Below, piece by piece: positions 17,560-25,623 of a DNA stretch of 64,000 bases; within the stretch, counting starts at the first letter, position 1, and each line of letters begins with the position of its first letter. The stretch lies in NCBI GenBank assembly GCA_037200885.1, contig JBBCIN010000002.1, positions 1,426,001 to 1,490,000 of the forward strand, read 5' to 3'. Under the pieces are notes generated by a model that worked only from the letters and a program-made list of their open reading frames with translations, had not been told where the DNA came from and did no database searches. The position numbers were made by a program, and so were the translations under genes. The DNA comes from PMG-095 sp037200885 (GTDB taxonomy: Bacteria; Myxococcota_A; Polyangia; Polyangiales; Polyangiaceae).

Positions 17560-18885
17560 TCACTCGTCGCTATCGAAGGCGACGACCTCCGTCGAAACCA
17601 GATTGCTCACGGCCTCGCGCACCGAGTTACCGATCAAAGATTCGGTACCGACCACGGTGACCAACAGGTCCTCGTCCGACAAACGTTTTTGTACGGCCAG
17701 GTTCGCCTGTTCGAGGGTCACGGCCTGCACGCGCTCCAGGTAGCGCGCGTAGTAGTCTTCCGGCAGATCATAGAGCGTTTGGTCGAGCTCCAAGCCCACG
17801 CGCTTGGCCGCGGTGTCGATGGCGAAGCAATGCGAGCGGACCATGTAACGCTTGGCCCAGGAAAGCTCTGCCTTCGTCACGCCTTTTTCGCGCAGCTCGT
17901 GCAGCATCTCGAGCTCGAGCTTGAGGCAGGGGCCGGCGTCGTCCGCCTTCGGGAACGTCCACATGCTGAAGCTTTGGCGACGACGATCGAAGGGCATGTT
18001 GGAGTACGCGCCGTACGACCAACCGCGCTTGGAGCGGACTTCTTGAGTCAGGCGCGCGGTGAAGGTGCCACCGAAGATGGTGTTCGCGACCAAGAGCGCG
18101 ACGTGATCGTCGTCCCGCGTGTGCGAGCCGAGGCAGCCGATCAGGATCTGCGTCTGCGTGCGTTCCGGCTTGTCGACGATGACCAGTCGCCGCCCGGGTA
18201 CGGCGGTGGGCTCGGGCGTCTCGTCCGTCGGTGCCGCTCCGCTGGGCAGCGCGTCCGAAATGCGTTGGGCGATTTGCGACGCGCGTTGGGCGTCCAAATC
18301 TCCCGAGAACGCGAAAACTAGGTTGCCGCGTACGAACGAACGTTGAAACACCGAGCTGACGTCGGCCGAGCCGATTTCACGCACGGTCTTGGCTGTTCCG
18401 GAGACGGAGCGACCGTAGGGGTGCGTGCCGAAGAAGCGGCGGCGGAAGAAGCGCCGCGCCAAGCTGCGATCGTCGTCCAGTGAGTCCTTGAGCTCGGCCA
18501 AGGTTTCGCGTTGTAGGCGTTCGAGCTCGGCCGTCGCCAAGCCGGGGCGCGCGAGGACGTCCACCAACAGATCGACGAATGCGTTCAGTGAACGCGAAAT
18601 CACGGTGGCCTGAAAGACCATCGTGCTGTGCGCGACGTCCGCGCCGAGCGAAGCGCCCAGGGAGTCGATGCGCGTGTCGATCACCTGCGCCTCGAGGCCG
18701 CCCGCGGTGCGGCGCATCAAGCGGGAGAGCAAGCGCGTCGAGCCTTCTTTGCCGGGCGCATCGATCAATGCACCGGTCTTCAAGCCGATGCTGATCGAGA
18801 CCAAGGGTAGTGCGCGCGAGGTTTCGAGCAGGACCGTGGCGCCGCCCGCGTCTTCCAGGCGAACGACCGTTGCGGCAGCGCTCAT
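17560..18885 (-). CDS. M16 peptidase-like protein without active-site motif
   Basis: A 441-residue insulinase-family (M16) protein. Where active partners have HxxEH, this one reads RLLSRLMRRTAGG, so it has no zinc site. It keeps the C-terminal substrate-binding features such as the R/Y pair in RSKRGWSYGAYS. It starts in an ATGA overlap with the catalytic M16 gene upstream. The arrangement matches two-subunit bacterial M16B peptidases, in which the active and inactive subunits form a heterodimer like mitochondrial processing peptidase. It is probably the non-catalytic subunit of a peptide-clearing protease. No signal peptide is apparent, so cytoplasmic location is likely. Confidence 0.88.
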   Translation of the reverse strand: MSAAATVVRLEDAGGATVLLETSRALPLVSISIGLKTGALIDAPGKEGSTRLLSRLMRRTAGGLEAQVIDTRIDSLGASLGADVAHSTMVFQATVISRSLNAFVDLLVDVLARPGLATAELERLQRETLAELKDSLDDDRSLARRFFRRRFFGTHPYGRSVSGTAKTVREIGSADVSSVFQRSFVRGNLVFAFSGDLDAQRASQIAQRISDALPSGAAPTDETPEPTAVPGRRLVIVDKPERTQTQILIGCLGSHTRDDDHVALLVANTIFGGTFTARLTQEVRSKRGWSYGAYSNMPFDRRRQSFSMWTFPKADDAGPCLKLELEMLHELREKGVTKAELSWAKRYMVRSHCFAIDTAAKRVGLELDQTLYDLPEDYYARYLERVQAVTLEQANLAVQKRLSDEDLLVTVVGTESLIGNSVREAVSNLVSTEVVAFDSDE

Positions 18886-20273
18886 TGTGCTGCCTCCGCG
18901 TCGCCTTCACCCGCACTGGCCGATAAATCCGGCCGAACCAAGATCACGCTGCGGTAGCGCGGCAACAAGTACCGGCGCGCGACCCGGATCAAATCACTCG
19001 CAGTCACCCGGCGCGTGGTCTCGAGGCGCTCGAAGGCGGCGCCCGGGCGACCCAGCACCGTTTCGTAAAAGCCGAGTGTCGACGCTTTGCCATCCACCGT
19101 TTCGAGCCCGGCGAGCAAGCCGAGTTCGAGCCGCGCGGCTGCGCGCGCGATCTCTTCTGCAGAGATGGCTTCGGCTTGAACCTTGGTAAACTCCGAGTCG
19201 ATCACGGCCAATAATTCTTCGGCGCTCGTGCCTTCGCGGGCCGACACGAACAGCTCGAACAGGCCCGGATCCCGAAAGGGTCCGACGAACGCGCGCACCT
19301 CGGTGGCGAGCTCCAGCTCACGCACCAGCTTTTGATGCAAGCGGCTCGCCCTGCCGCTGAACAAGACCTCCGCCAAGAGCGAGAGGGCAGGGTGGTCGAA
19401 ATCCCCCATGGCAGGGCTGTGGTAGCCGACGACCAGCTTTTCGGTCGCGGTCGGCTTGCTCACTTCGACTCGCCGCTCGGCCAGCTGCGGCGGCTCCGGT
19501 CGCACGTCCTCAATCGGTAGCGTGCTCGCTGGAAGCACGCCGTATGCCGCCGAAAGACGCTTCAGCAGCGCGGCCTCGGCCACGTCACCGACGATCACTA
19601 GCACCGCGTTGTTCGGCGCGTAGTACGTCTTGTAAAACTCGAGACAATCTTCGGTCGTGAAGCCTTCGATGTCTTTCATCCAACCGATGGTCGGCCAGCG
19701 ATAGGCGTGATTCTCGAAAGCCGTCGCCCACAGCAGCTCACTCACGGCGCCCTCCACGTCGTCGTCGACGCGGTAGCGGCGTTCGTTGGCGACCACCTCT
19801 TTTTCACTCTTCACCTGCGGATCGCGCAGCACCAACCGACTCATGCGCTCCGACTCGAGCTTCACCACGAGCGGCAGCTGGTCCTTCGGGATCGACACGT
19901 TGTACTGCGTGAAATCCAGCCACGTGGAAGCGTTGCTCTCGGCGCCCGCTTCTTCCAACTTGCGATCGAACTCGCCGGCCTTTCGGCCCTCGACCTCGTT
20001 GAACATCAGGTGCTCGAACAGATGCGCAAGGCCCGTCTTGCCTTCGCGCTCGTGGCGTGAGCCCACTCTGAACCAGGTGTGGTAGGCGATCACCGGCGCG
20101 CTGTGGTCTTCGCAAAACAAAAGCTCGAGCCCGTTGCCGAAGCGGAAGCGCTCCACCGCCAAGGACGGTCCAAACGCCACCGTTTCTAGGTGCGTCACTT
20201 GTCCGTCGGGCGTCGCACCAGCGTTCAGTTCCGATAGGCGTTTTTCACGCAGCTTCGAGCCAGGGCTACTCAT
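18882..20273 (-). CDS. M16 zinc metallopeptidase, catalytic subunit
   Basis: A 463-residue insulinase-family peptidase with the inverted zinc motif HLFEHLMF (HxxEH) around residue 80 and the third ligand Glu in KEVVANERRYRVDDD, about 75 residues later. The ATG at 20273 has a good ribosome site (AAGAAGGA) five bases upstream; a TTG directly before it is less likely. The gene overlaps the next M16 gene by four bases, so equal synthesis of both subunits is expected. Bacterial relatives degrade peptides in the cytoplasm or periplasm. No signal peptide is visible. Substrate unknown. Confidence 0.92.
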   Translation of the reverse strand: MSSPGSKLREKRLSELNAGATPDGQVTHLETVAFGPSLAVERFRFGNGLELLFCEDHSAPVIAYHTWFRVGSRHEREGKTGLAHLFEHLMFNEVEGRKAGEFDRKLEEAGAESNASTWLDFTQYNVSIPKDQLPLVVKLESERMSRLVLRDPQVKSEKEVVANERRYRVDDDVEGAVSELLWATAFENHAYRWPTIGWMKDIEGFTTEDCLEFYKTYYAPNNAVLVIVGDVAEAALLKRLSAAYGVLPASTLPIEDVRPEPPQLAERRVEVSKPTATEKLVVGYHSPAMGDFDHPALSLLAEVLFSGRASRLHQKLVRELELATEVRAFVGPFRDPGLFELFVSAREGTSAEELLAVIDSEFTKVQAEAISAEEIARAAARLELGLLAGLETVDGKASTLGFYETVLGRPGAAFERLETTRRVTASDLIRVARRYLLPRYRSVILVRPDLSASAGEGDAEAAQ

Positions 20274-20353
20274 CAATATCCTTCTTTTTTAACGACGGAA
20301 CCGGGTTCCTGCAAGAGCGCGGGTGCGCGCTCGGGCCTCGATCACTCAGCCAC

Positions 20354-22159
20354 TCAGGTCTCGAGCTTCAAGATGGCCAAAAACGCTTCCTGCGGCACTT
20401 CGACGCTGCCAACGGACTTCATTCGCTTTTTGCCCTCTTTCTGCTTCTCGAGCAGCTTGCGCTTGCGACTGATGTCGCCGCCGTAGCACTTGGCGGTTAC
20501 GTCCTTGCGCATGGCACGCACCGTCTCACGGGCGATCACCTTGGCGCCGATGGCGGCTTGGATTGCGACCTCGTACTGCTGACGCGGCACGAGCTCCTTC
20601 AACTTCGAGGTCAAGGCGCGGCCGCGAGCAAAGGCCGTATCGCGATGGACGATGATGCTGAGCGCGTCGAGCGGCTCGCCGTTCAACATGATGTCGAGCT
20701 TCACCAAGGTATCGGCGCGGTAGCCCGTGACCTCGTAGTCCATGCTCGCGTAGCCGCGCGAGGCGCTCTTCAAGCGGTCGTGAAAGTCCAAAATCACTTC
20801 CGCGAGCGGCAGCTCATAGGTCACCACGACGTGGTCTTTCGTGGAAAAGTTGAGTCCCAGCTGGGTGCCGCGTCGCTCTTCACACAAGGCGACGGTCGCG
20901 CCCACGTATTCCGCGGGCACGTGCACCGTCAGTTTGAGGATCGGCTCCTCGATCGTGTCGATGTCGCCGACCGGTGGCATCTTCGACGGGTTGTCGACGC
21001 GCACGGTTTCGCCATTCTTGGTGTGCGCGATGTAGACCACGCTCGGCGCCGTGGTGATCAAATCCAGGTTGTACTCACGCTCGAGCCGCTCCTGGATGAT
21101 TTCCATGTGCAACAGCCCAAGGAAGCCGCAGCGAAAGCCGAAACCGAGCGCGTCCGAAGTGTCCGGCTCGAAGCTGAACGAAGAATCGTTCATGTGCAGC
21201 TTCGCCAACGCGTCACGCAAATTCTCGTACTCGGCGGAGTCGGTCGGGAAGATGCCGGCGAAAACCATCGGCTTCACCTCGCGAAAGCCGGGCAGTGGCT
21301 CGGTCGCGCCGTGGTGAAAGGAGGTAACGGTGTCGCCGATCTTCGTATCTTCGGTCGACTTGATGTTGGCCGCGACGAAGCCGACCTCACCTGGCCCAAG
21401 CTCTTCGATCGCGATCGGATGCGGGTTGTAGCAGCCCATCTCGGTCACGTCGTAGTGACGCCCGGTGGCCATGAACTTGATGCGGTCGCCCTTCTTGAGC
21501 GTGCCATCCATGACGCGCAGCATGACCACCGCGCCGCGATAGCTGTCGTACCAGCTATCGAAAAGTAACGCCCGGAGTGGCGCTTTCGGGTCGCCTTGGG
21601 GCGGCGGAACCCGAGCAATCACCGCCTCGAGAACTTCGAGCACGCCCACGCCGGTCTTGCCGCTGGCGAACAGCGCGCCGCTGCAATCGAGGCCGATCAC
21701 CTTTTCGATCTGCTCGGCGGTGTGGTCGACGTTGGCCGACGGCAGGTCCACCTTGTTCAGAACTGGGATGATTTCTAGGTTATTGTCGATGGCGAGGTAA
21801 GCGTTGGCCACCGTTTGCGCCTGCACACCTTGCGTGGCATCGACCACGAGGAGCGCGCCTTCACATGCGCGCAGGCTCGAGCTCACCTCGTAATTGAAGT
21901 CCACGTGGCCGGGGGTATCGATCAGCTGCAGCTGATACTCTTCCCCACTCATCGATAGGTACTTCAGGCGTACGGACTGCGCCTTGATGGTGATGCCGCG
22001 CTCACGCTCCAGCGGCAGCTTGTCCAAGAACTGCTCGACCTGCTCGCGTTTGCTGATCGCTCCGGTGACGTCGAGGATGCGGTCAGCGAGCGTGCTTTTC
22101 CCGTGATCGACGTGGGCGATGATCGAGAAGTTACGAATCTTTTTGGGGTCGGTCGGCAT
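20354..22159 (-). CDS. lepA: Elongation factor 4 (LepA)
   Basis: A translational GTPase of 601 residues that acts on stalled or improperly translocated ribosomes. The G motifs are HVDHGKST (G1), RGITIKAQ (G2), DTPGHVDF (G3) and NKVDLPSA (G4). LepA-specific regions are the GFGFRCGFLGLLHMEI segment and the C-terminal domain ending CYGGDISRKRKLLEKQKEGKKRMK. Length is normal. The ATG at 22159 is chosen over a TTG three codons upstream. GCGCTAGAG lies about 35 bp before the start and may be the -10. It is followed on the same strand by the M16 pair after 80 bp. Confidence 0.97.
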   Translation of the reverse strand: MPTDPKKIRNFSIIAHVDHGKSTLADRILDVTGAISKREQVEQFLDKLPLERERGITIKAQSVRLKYLSMSGEEYQLQLIDTPGHVDFNYEVSSSLRACEGALLVVDATQGVQAQTVANAYLAIDNNLEIIPVLNKVDLPSANVDHTAEQIEKVIGLDCSGALFASGKTGVGVLEVLEAVIARVPPPQGDPKAPLRALLFDSWYDSYRGAVVMLRVMDGTLKKGDRIKFMATGRHYDVTEMGCYNPHPIAIEELGPGEVGFVAANIKSTEDTKIGDTVTSFHHGATEPLPGFREVKPMVFAGIFPTDSAEYENLRDALAKLHMNDSSFSFEPDTSDALGFGFRCGFLGLLHMEIIQERLEREYNLDLITTAPSVVYIAHTKNGETVRVDNPSKMPPVGDIDTIEEPILKLTVHVPAEYVGATVALCEERRGTQLGLNFSTKDHVVVTYELPLAEVILDFHDRLKSASRGYASMDYEVTGYRADTLVKLDIMLNGEPLDALSIIVHRDTAFARGRALTSKLKELVPRQQYEVAIQAAIGAKVIARETVRAMRKDVTAKCYGGDISRKRKLLEKQKEGKKRMKSVGSVEVPQEAFLAILKLET

Positions 22160-22247
22160 TGCTGGCAAAAGCGGGCGTTCGCGGGGCGGCTCTCTAGCGC
22201 GGCCTCGGCGCGCCGACCAGCCGAGCTCGCTCTAGCCCCGATTCGAA

Positions 22248-22451
22248 CTACTTTTTGGCGGCTTTGGGTGCGGGAGTGTCCGACAGGCTCATCTGTCCCG
22301 GCAGCGCGTGTTCGTAGCGCTTCAACACCAGATCGATCCCTTCACGAATGTATACGGCGACCGGAACCTTGGTGCGGCTATGCAACAGGTGCAGCCGCTC
22401 GTTCTGCTCCGGCGTGATGTAGACGGTGGTGGAGATCTTCTTGCGAGACAT
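22248..22451 (-). CDS. Ribbon-helix-helix DNA-binding protein
   Basis: A 67-residue protein of the CopG/Arc/MetJ type. The N-terminal strand KKISTTVYITPEQNERLHLL is followed by a second helix VPVAVYIREGIDLVLKRYE, which is the RHH fold that inserts paired strands into the major groove as a dimer. The C-terminal 15 residues are flexible and basic (APKAAKK). No toxin gene adjoins, so it is more likely a free-standing repressor than an antitoxin. A consensus-like promoter lies upstream with a perfect palindrome over the -35, which suggests autoregulation and control of the divergent lipoprotein genes. lepA lies 88 bp downstream on the same strand. Confidence 0.88.
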   Translation of the reverse strand: MSRKKISTTVYITPEQNERLHLLHSRTKVPVAVYIREGIDLVLKRYEHALPGQMSLSDTPAPKAAKK

Positions 22452-22480
22452 TCGATGGGGGTGCCCAGTTACCAGCCGTT

Positions 22481-22509
22481 ACACTAGATTCCCATACGTG
22501 TGTTGTCAA
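22481..22509 (-). promoter_or_regulatory. Sigma70-type promoter of the RHH gene
   Basis: On the minus strand a perfect TTGACA (22504-22509) is separated by 17 bases from TAGTGT (22481-22486). The predicted start near 22474 leaves a leader of about 23 bases before the ATG at 22451. This is the best -35/-10 pair I find in the window, and it sits in an unusually AT-rich patch. Confidence 0.7.
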
Positions 22510-22518
22510 TCATGACAA
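22503..22518. promoter_or_regulatory. Palindromic operator candidate between divergent promoters
   Basis: TTGTCA-ATCA-TGACAA is a perfect 6+6 inverted repeat with a four-base spacer. It covers the -35 of the RHH gene promoter on one strand and the -35 of the divergent promoter on the other. RHH dimers bind such short palindromes, so it may be the binding site of the protein encoded at 22248-22451. The role is inferred; the symmetry is directly visible. Confidence 0.6.
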
Positions 22519-22540
22519 ACCGCTTTGCTTTGTCTATTAT
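22512..22540 (+). promoter_or_regulatory. Divergent sigma70-type promoter toward the lipoprotein pair
   Basis: ATGACA (22512-22517) is followed after 17 bases by TATTAT (22535-22540). Each element matches the sigma70 consensus at five of six positions. A start near 22547 would give a leader of roughly 230 bases before the lipoprotein ATG at 22777. Confidence 0.6.
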
Positions 22541-22776
22541 CTTTTGATTTCAGCAGCTTACAAATGCGATCCGGCTCCATATCCGGATCGGTACACGGCC
22601 GGCGGCAGGGATGGGAAGGGGTTCGCGGGCGTCTGCCCATTCCGCCGATCGGGGCAAGGTTGCGCAATGATAACGCGTGGTCGGCGGCTATGCTTGGGGG
22701 GCATTCCGGGTTAAAGCTAAGCGGGCTGAGTAGGCCCGCGGTCGCGCGGTCGAGATGGACGCCGAGAGGTTTGAGA
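22541..22776 (+). other. Probable long leader, no gene recognised
   Basis: These 236 bases, with the promoter region just upstream, form a gene-free gap between the RHH gene and the lipoprotein gene. The reading frame of the lipoprotein is open through it, but the translation is Arg/Gly-rich and unlike a signal peptide. I see several short GC-rich inverted repeats (for example CCGGATCGG-type) but no recognised riboswitch or small RNA. Confidence 0.4.
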
Positions 22777-23556
22777 ATGACGAGCAGAACGAGGGACACC
22801 AACACCCGCTGGGCATGGACTGCGCTGCTTTTCGGCGGACTGTTCCAGTTGGGGTGTAATGGTACAGCAGGCGCTGGAGCGAACTCTGCGAACGCCGTCA
22901 CCACGCGCGACACGCAGGTCACTCACGAAAAGTGCGACGTCAAGTCCGAGACCGTCGAGAAGATCGACGCCAACGGCGACGGCAAGCCGGACATCACGAT
23001 CGTACGCGAGGGCGGTCGCGAGGTATGCCGTGCGGTCGACCTCAATTTCGACGGCGTGGTCGACGCGTACAGCTATTTCGACGCCGCAGGTCAGCTACGC
23101 CGCCGCGAGAACGACTACGACAAGGACGGCCAGATCGACGAGATCACCACCTTCAAAGGCGGGCAGATCGCCGAGAAGGATCAATCCACTGCGCTGCCCC
23201 AGCACCTCGACACTTGGGATTTCTACCAAGCCGGCGTGTTGGTGCGCACCGAGCGTGATTCGAACGGCGACGGTGTGATCGATCAATGGTGGGAATATCC
23301 GAAACCGGGCTGTCCGTTGATCCATGCGGACATGAACAACGATGGCCGTCCGGATCCCGGCGCGACTATCGATTATTGCAAAGAAACTGGCTACGTGCCC
23401 CCGGAGCGCGCGGACAAGGTGCCGGCCAGTCCGACCTTCGAAACCGGAGGGAGCGCCATGCCGACCGAAACCGAAAACAAACCGGCGGACGTGCCGACTG
23501 AAACATCGACGCCCGCGAAAGCGGCGACTCCGGCCGAAAAAGGGACCAACAAGTGA
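22777..23556 (+). CDS. Lipoprotein with 24-residue EF-hand-like Asp repeats (1)
   Basis: A 259-residue predicted lipoprotein; the signal ends FQLGC with the lipidated Cys27. The mature part holds five calcium-loop motifs: DANGDGKPD (from residue 64), DLNFDGVVD (88), DYDKDGQID (113), DSNGDGVID (161) and DMNNDGRPD (185). They are spaced 24-25 residues apart, with one period skipped, so the protein looks like a short repeat solenoid rather than a canonical EF-hand pair. The C-terminal 60 residues are a Pro/Thr/Glu-rich tail. The ATG at 22777 is chosen because it gives a proper signal peptide. Its stop overlaps the next gene's GTG start (GTGA). Function unknown; a calcium-binding envelope or surface role is inferred. 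Confidence 0.83.
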   Translation: MTSRTRDTNTRWAWTALLFGGLFQLGCNGTAGAGANSANAVTTRDTQVTHEKCDVKSETVEKIDANGDGKPDITIVREGGREVCRAVDLNFDGVVDAYSYFDAAGQLRRRENDYDKDGQIDEITTFKGGQIAEKDQSTALPQHLDTWDFYQAGVLVRTERDSNGDGVIDQWWEYPKPGCPLIHADMNNDGRPDPGATIDYCKETGYVPPERADKVPASPTFETGGSAMPTETENKPADVPTETSTPAKAATPAEKGTNK

Positions 23557-24311
23557 TCAAGGCGCACGATCGATGGCGCGGGTTTGGCCTGGTTGCGCTG
23601 GTGCTCGGCATGAGCGCCTACGCCTGTGGCGGATCCGGTGGGGGCCCCAAGACCGAAGCCGCACTGCGTGGTGACGTGAGCGGCGTTGCAGCCGACGATC
23701 GCTCGCGCTGCGACTTCAAAGGGCGCAGCGACCGTGAAGTCGTCGAAAGCCTCGGACCAGGCGCGAAGAAGCCCAATATTCGCCGCGTCTACGGCGTGGT
23801 CGGAGAGGGCGAAGACCGTCACCGCGTGCTGATGTGCCGTGAGGTCGACACCAACCTCGACGGCGTGAAGGACGTCGTGCGCACCTACACGGACAAGGGT
23901 GAAGCCTTGAACGAGGTCGCTGACACGAACTTCGATGGCAAGATGGACACCTGGATCACCTTTGCCAAAGGCCGCGTCGCCAAGCTGCGCGAAGACCACA
24001 ACGGTGACGGTCAAGACGACGAGACGCGCTTCTACGTCGGCGGCCAGCTGAGCCGCGCGCAGATCGACACCAACTACGACAACAAGCCCGACGTCTGGGA
24101 AATCTACGACGAGGGCAAGCTCGAGCGTCGCGGTGTCGATCTAGACTTCGACGGCCACGTCGATCGCTGGGATCGCGACGAAATCGCCTTGCGCGAAATT
24201 GAGCAGAAGGACGCGGAGGCGGAAAAAGTGGCGGCCGCGGCCGCGGCCGCCGCTGCGGCGGGCGGCTCCGGTGGCGCGGCGCCTGTGGGCGCGCGCGCCC
24301 GCAACAAGTAG
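23553..24311 (+). CDS. Lipoprotein with 24-residue EF-hand-like Asp repeats (2)
   Basis: A 252-residue paralogue-like neighbour of the preceding gene. The signal ends MSAYAC (Cys25). Five Asp loops occur at residues 99 (DTNLDGVKD), 124 (DTNFDGKMD), 148 (DHNGDGQDD), 172 (DTNYDNKPD) and 196 (DLDFDGHVD), a strict 24-25 residue period. Each loop is followed by an aromatic strand and a Lys/Arg-rich turn. The tail contains an 11-residue alanine run encoded by a GCGGCC simple repeat (about 24231-24260), likely length-variable. The GTG start overlaps the previous stop, so the two lipoproteins are co-translated and may form a complex. Function unknown. Confidence 0.83.
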   Translation: MIKAHDRWRGFGLVALVLGMSAYACGGSGGGPKTEAALRGDVSGVAADDRSRCDFKGRSDREVVESLGPGAKKPNIRRVYGVVGEGEDRHRVLMCREVDTNLDGVKDVVRTYTDKGEALNEVADTNFDGKMDTWITFAKGRVAKLREDHNGDGQDDETRFYVGGQLSRAQIDTNYDNKPDVWEIYDEGKLERRGVDLDFDGHVDRWDRDEIALREIEQKDAEAEKVAAAAAAAAAAGGSGGAAPVGARARNK

Positions 24312-24358
24312 GCCTTTCGGCTCGGGCGGACGAAAGCCCAGCGCTCGCTGAGCCTCGG

Positions 24359-24367
24359 TGCTAGGAC
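24359..24367 (+). promoter_or_regulatory. TGCTAGNNN extended -10-like box before rluB
   Basis: TGCTAGGAC ends 11 bases before the ATG at 24379, predicting a leader of only about five bases. Its last base is C rather than the T seen in the other copies, so the match is weaker. Confidence 0.4.
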
Positions 24368-24378
24368 CTGCCACCCTT

Positions 24379-25623
24379 ATGGCAGAAGAACGGCTTCAAA
24401 AAGTCTTGGCTCGGGCTGGTATCGCCTCACGGCGAGCCGCAGAGGAATTGATCACCAAGGGGCGGGTGAAGGTCGACGGCCGAGTGATCGACCAGCTGGG
24501 CGTTCGCGTCGACCCGCGCAAGGCCAAGGTCGAGGTGGACGGCAATCGGTTGATGGCAGAGCCGCTGGTGTACATCGTGCTGCACAAGCCGCGCGGGGTC
24601 ATGTGTACTCTAAGTGATCCGGAGGGACGTCCCACGGTGGCTGAGTTGCTCAAAGCGGTGGGCGTGCGGGTTGTGCCGGTGGGGCGGCTGGATTTTCATA
24701 CCAGCGGCGCGCTCCTGTGCACCAATGACGGCGAGTTTTCCAACGCGCTAGCGCACCCGCGAAACAAGGCGAAGAAGGTCTACGTCGCGAAAGTGCAAGG
24801 CCTCGTCCTGGACAACCAGCTGGAGGATTGGCGAAAGAGCATCGAAATCGATGGCCGAGCCACCGCGCCCGCCGAGGTGCGCCGCTTGCGCTACGAAGGC
24901 GACAAGACCTGGCTAGAGCTCACTCTTCGCGAAGGGCGCAATCGTCAGGTGCGCCGGCTTGGTGAAGCGAACGGTTCGCTCGTGATGCGCCTTGCCCGCA
25001 TCTCGCACGCGGGCGTTACGGCCGAGGATCTGCGACCGGGGCAGTGGCGTCATTTGAGTTTGGACGAGCTCGTGGTGCTCAAACGCGACTTCGGCGTGCC
25101 ACACCGTGTCCGCGCGGCTGGCACCGAGGCCTGGGAGATCCAAGTCAAAGCCAACGCCAAAGTGTCGCGCGTGGCCGCACCCAAACGCTCTGCCGAAGAG
25201 CCGTACGGCCGATCTCGGCGCGAACCGGGTACCGGAAAAGATCGCAACCGCGCCCAAACGGCCGCGCCACGTGGCGGACGCGACGAGCGGCCCAGCATCC
25301 GCCAGCCCCCGCGCGCGCCGCGCGCGACCACCAGTGCCGACGGCCCTCAAGGCGATCGCTTTGCTCGTCCGAGCAAAACTCGCCCGGAACGCAGCTCGGC
25401 GAGCCCGCGCCCTGACCGAAGCGCACGCCCGGAACGCAGCAGCAACGCACGCCCGGAACGCAGCAGCAACGCACGCCCGGAACGCAGCAGCAACGCACGC
25501 CCGGAACGCAGCAGCAACGCTCGCCCCGAGCAGCGCCCGTCGCGGGACGCTGCTCCGAGGAGCTCGAGCGCTCGGGTCAGTTCGCGCGATGTGCGAGCGT
25601 CTTCGCGCCGTCGCGGAACATGA
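24379..25623 (+). CDS. rluB: 23S rRNA pseudouridine synthase RluB-type with long basic tail
   Basis: Pseudouridine synthase of the RsuA/RluB group. Residues 1-60 are an S4 RNA-binding domain (RLQKVLARAGIASRRAAEEL). The catalytic Asp is in PVGRLDFHTSGALL; the conserved ELTLREGRNRQVRRL follows. The core ends near residue 245. The remaining 170 residues are a disordered Arg/Pro/Ser-rich extension not needed for catalysis, containing an exact four-copy repeat of the eight-residue unit ARPERSSN. RluB modifies U2605 of 23S rRNA in E. coli; RluE or RluF identity is less likely. The tail runs 47 bp into the opposite-strand gene ending at 25577. A start at 24358 (GTG) is possible but adds seven atypical residues. 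Confidence 0.9.
   Translation: MAEERLQKVLARAGIASRRAAEELITKGRVKVDGRVIDQLGVRVDPRKAKVEVDGNRLMAEPLVYIVLHKPRGVMCTLSDPEGRPTVAELLKAVGVRVVPVGRLDFHTSGALLCTNDGEFSNALAHPRNKAKKVYVAKVQGLVLDNQLEDWRKSIEIDGRATAPAEVRRLRYEGDKTWLELTLREGRNRQVRRLGEANGSLVMRLARISHAGVTAEDLRPGQWRHLSLDELVVLKRDFGVPHRVRAAGTEAWEIQVKANAKVSRVAAPKRSAEEPYGRSRREPGTGKDRNRAQTAAPRGGRDERPSIRQPPRAPRATTSADGPQGDRFARPSKTRPERSSASPRPDRSARPERSSNARPERSSNARPERSSNARPERSSNARPEQRPSRDAAPRSSSARVSSRDVRASSRRRGT
25423..25518 (+). repeat. Four exact 24-bp tandem repeats in the rluB tail
   Basis: The unit begins GCACGCCCGGAACGCAGCAG and ends CAAC (24 bases), repeated four times without a mismatch (starts 25423, 25447, 25471, 25495), with a partial diverged fifth copy. 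It keeps the reading frame and encodes ARPERSSN. Exact identity suggests recent expansion and possible length variation between strains. Confidence 0.95.

Noticed and set aside
22248..22451. RHH protein as antitoxin of a toxin-antitoxin pair
   Set aside because: No small toxin ORF is next to it; its gene is followed by lepA and divergent from lipoproteins.
25423..25518. CRISPR-like repeat
   Set aside because: Units are contiguous with no spacers, stay in frame and encode part of the rluB tail.
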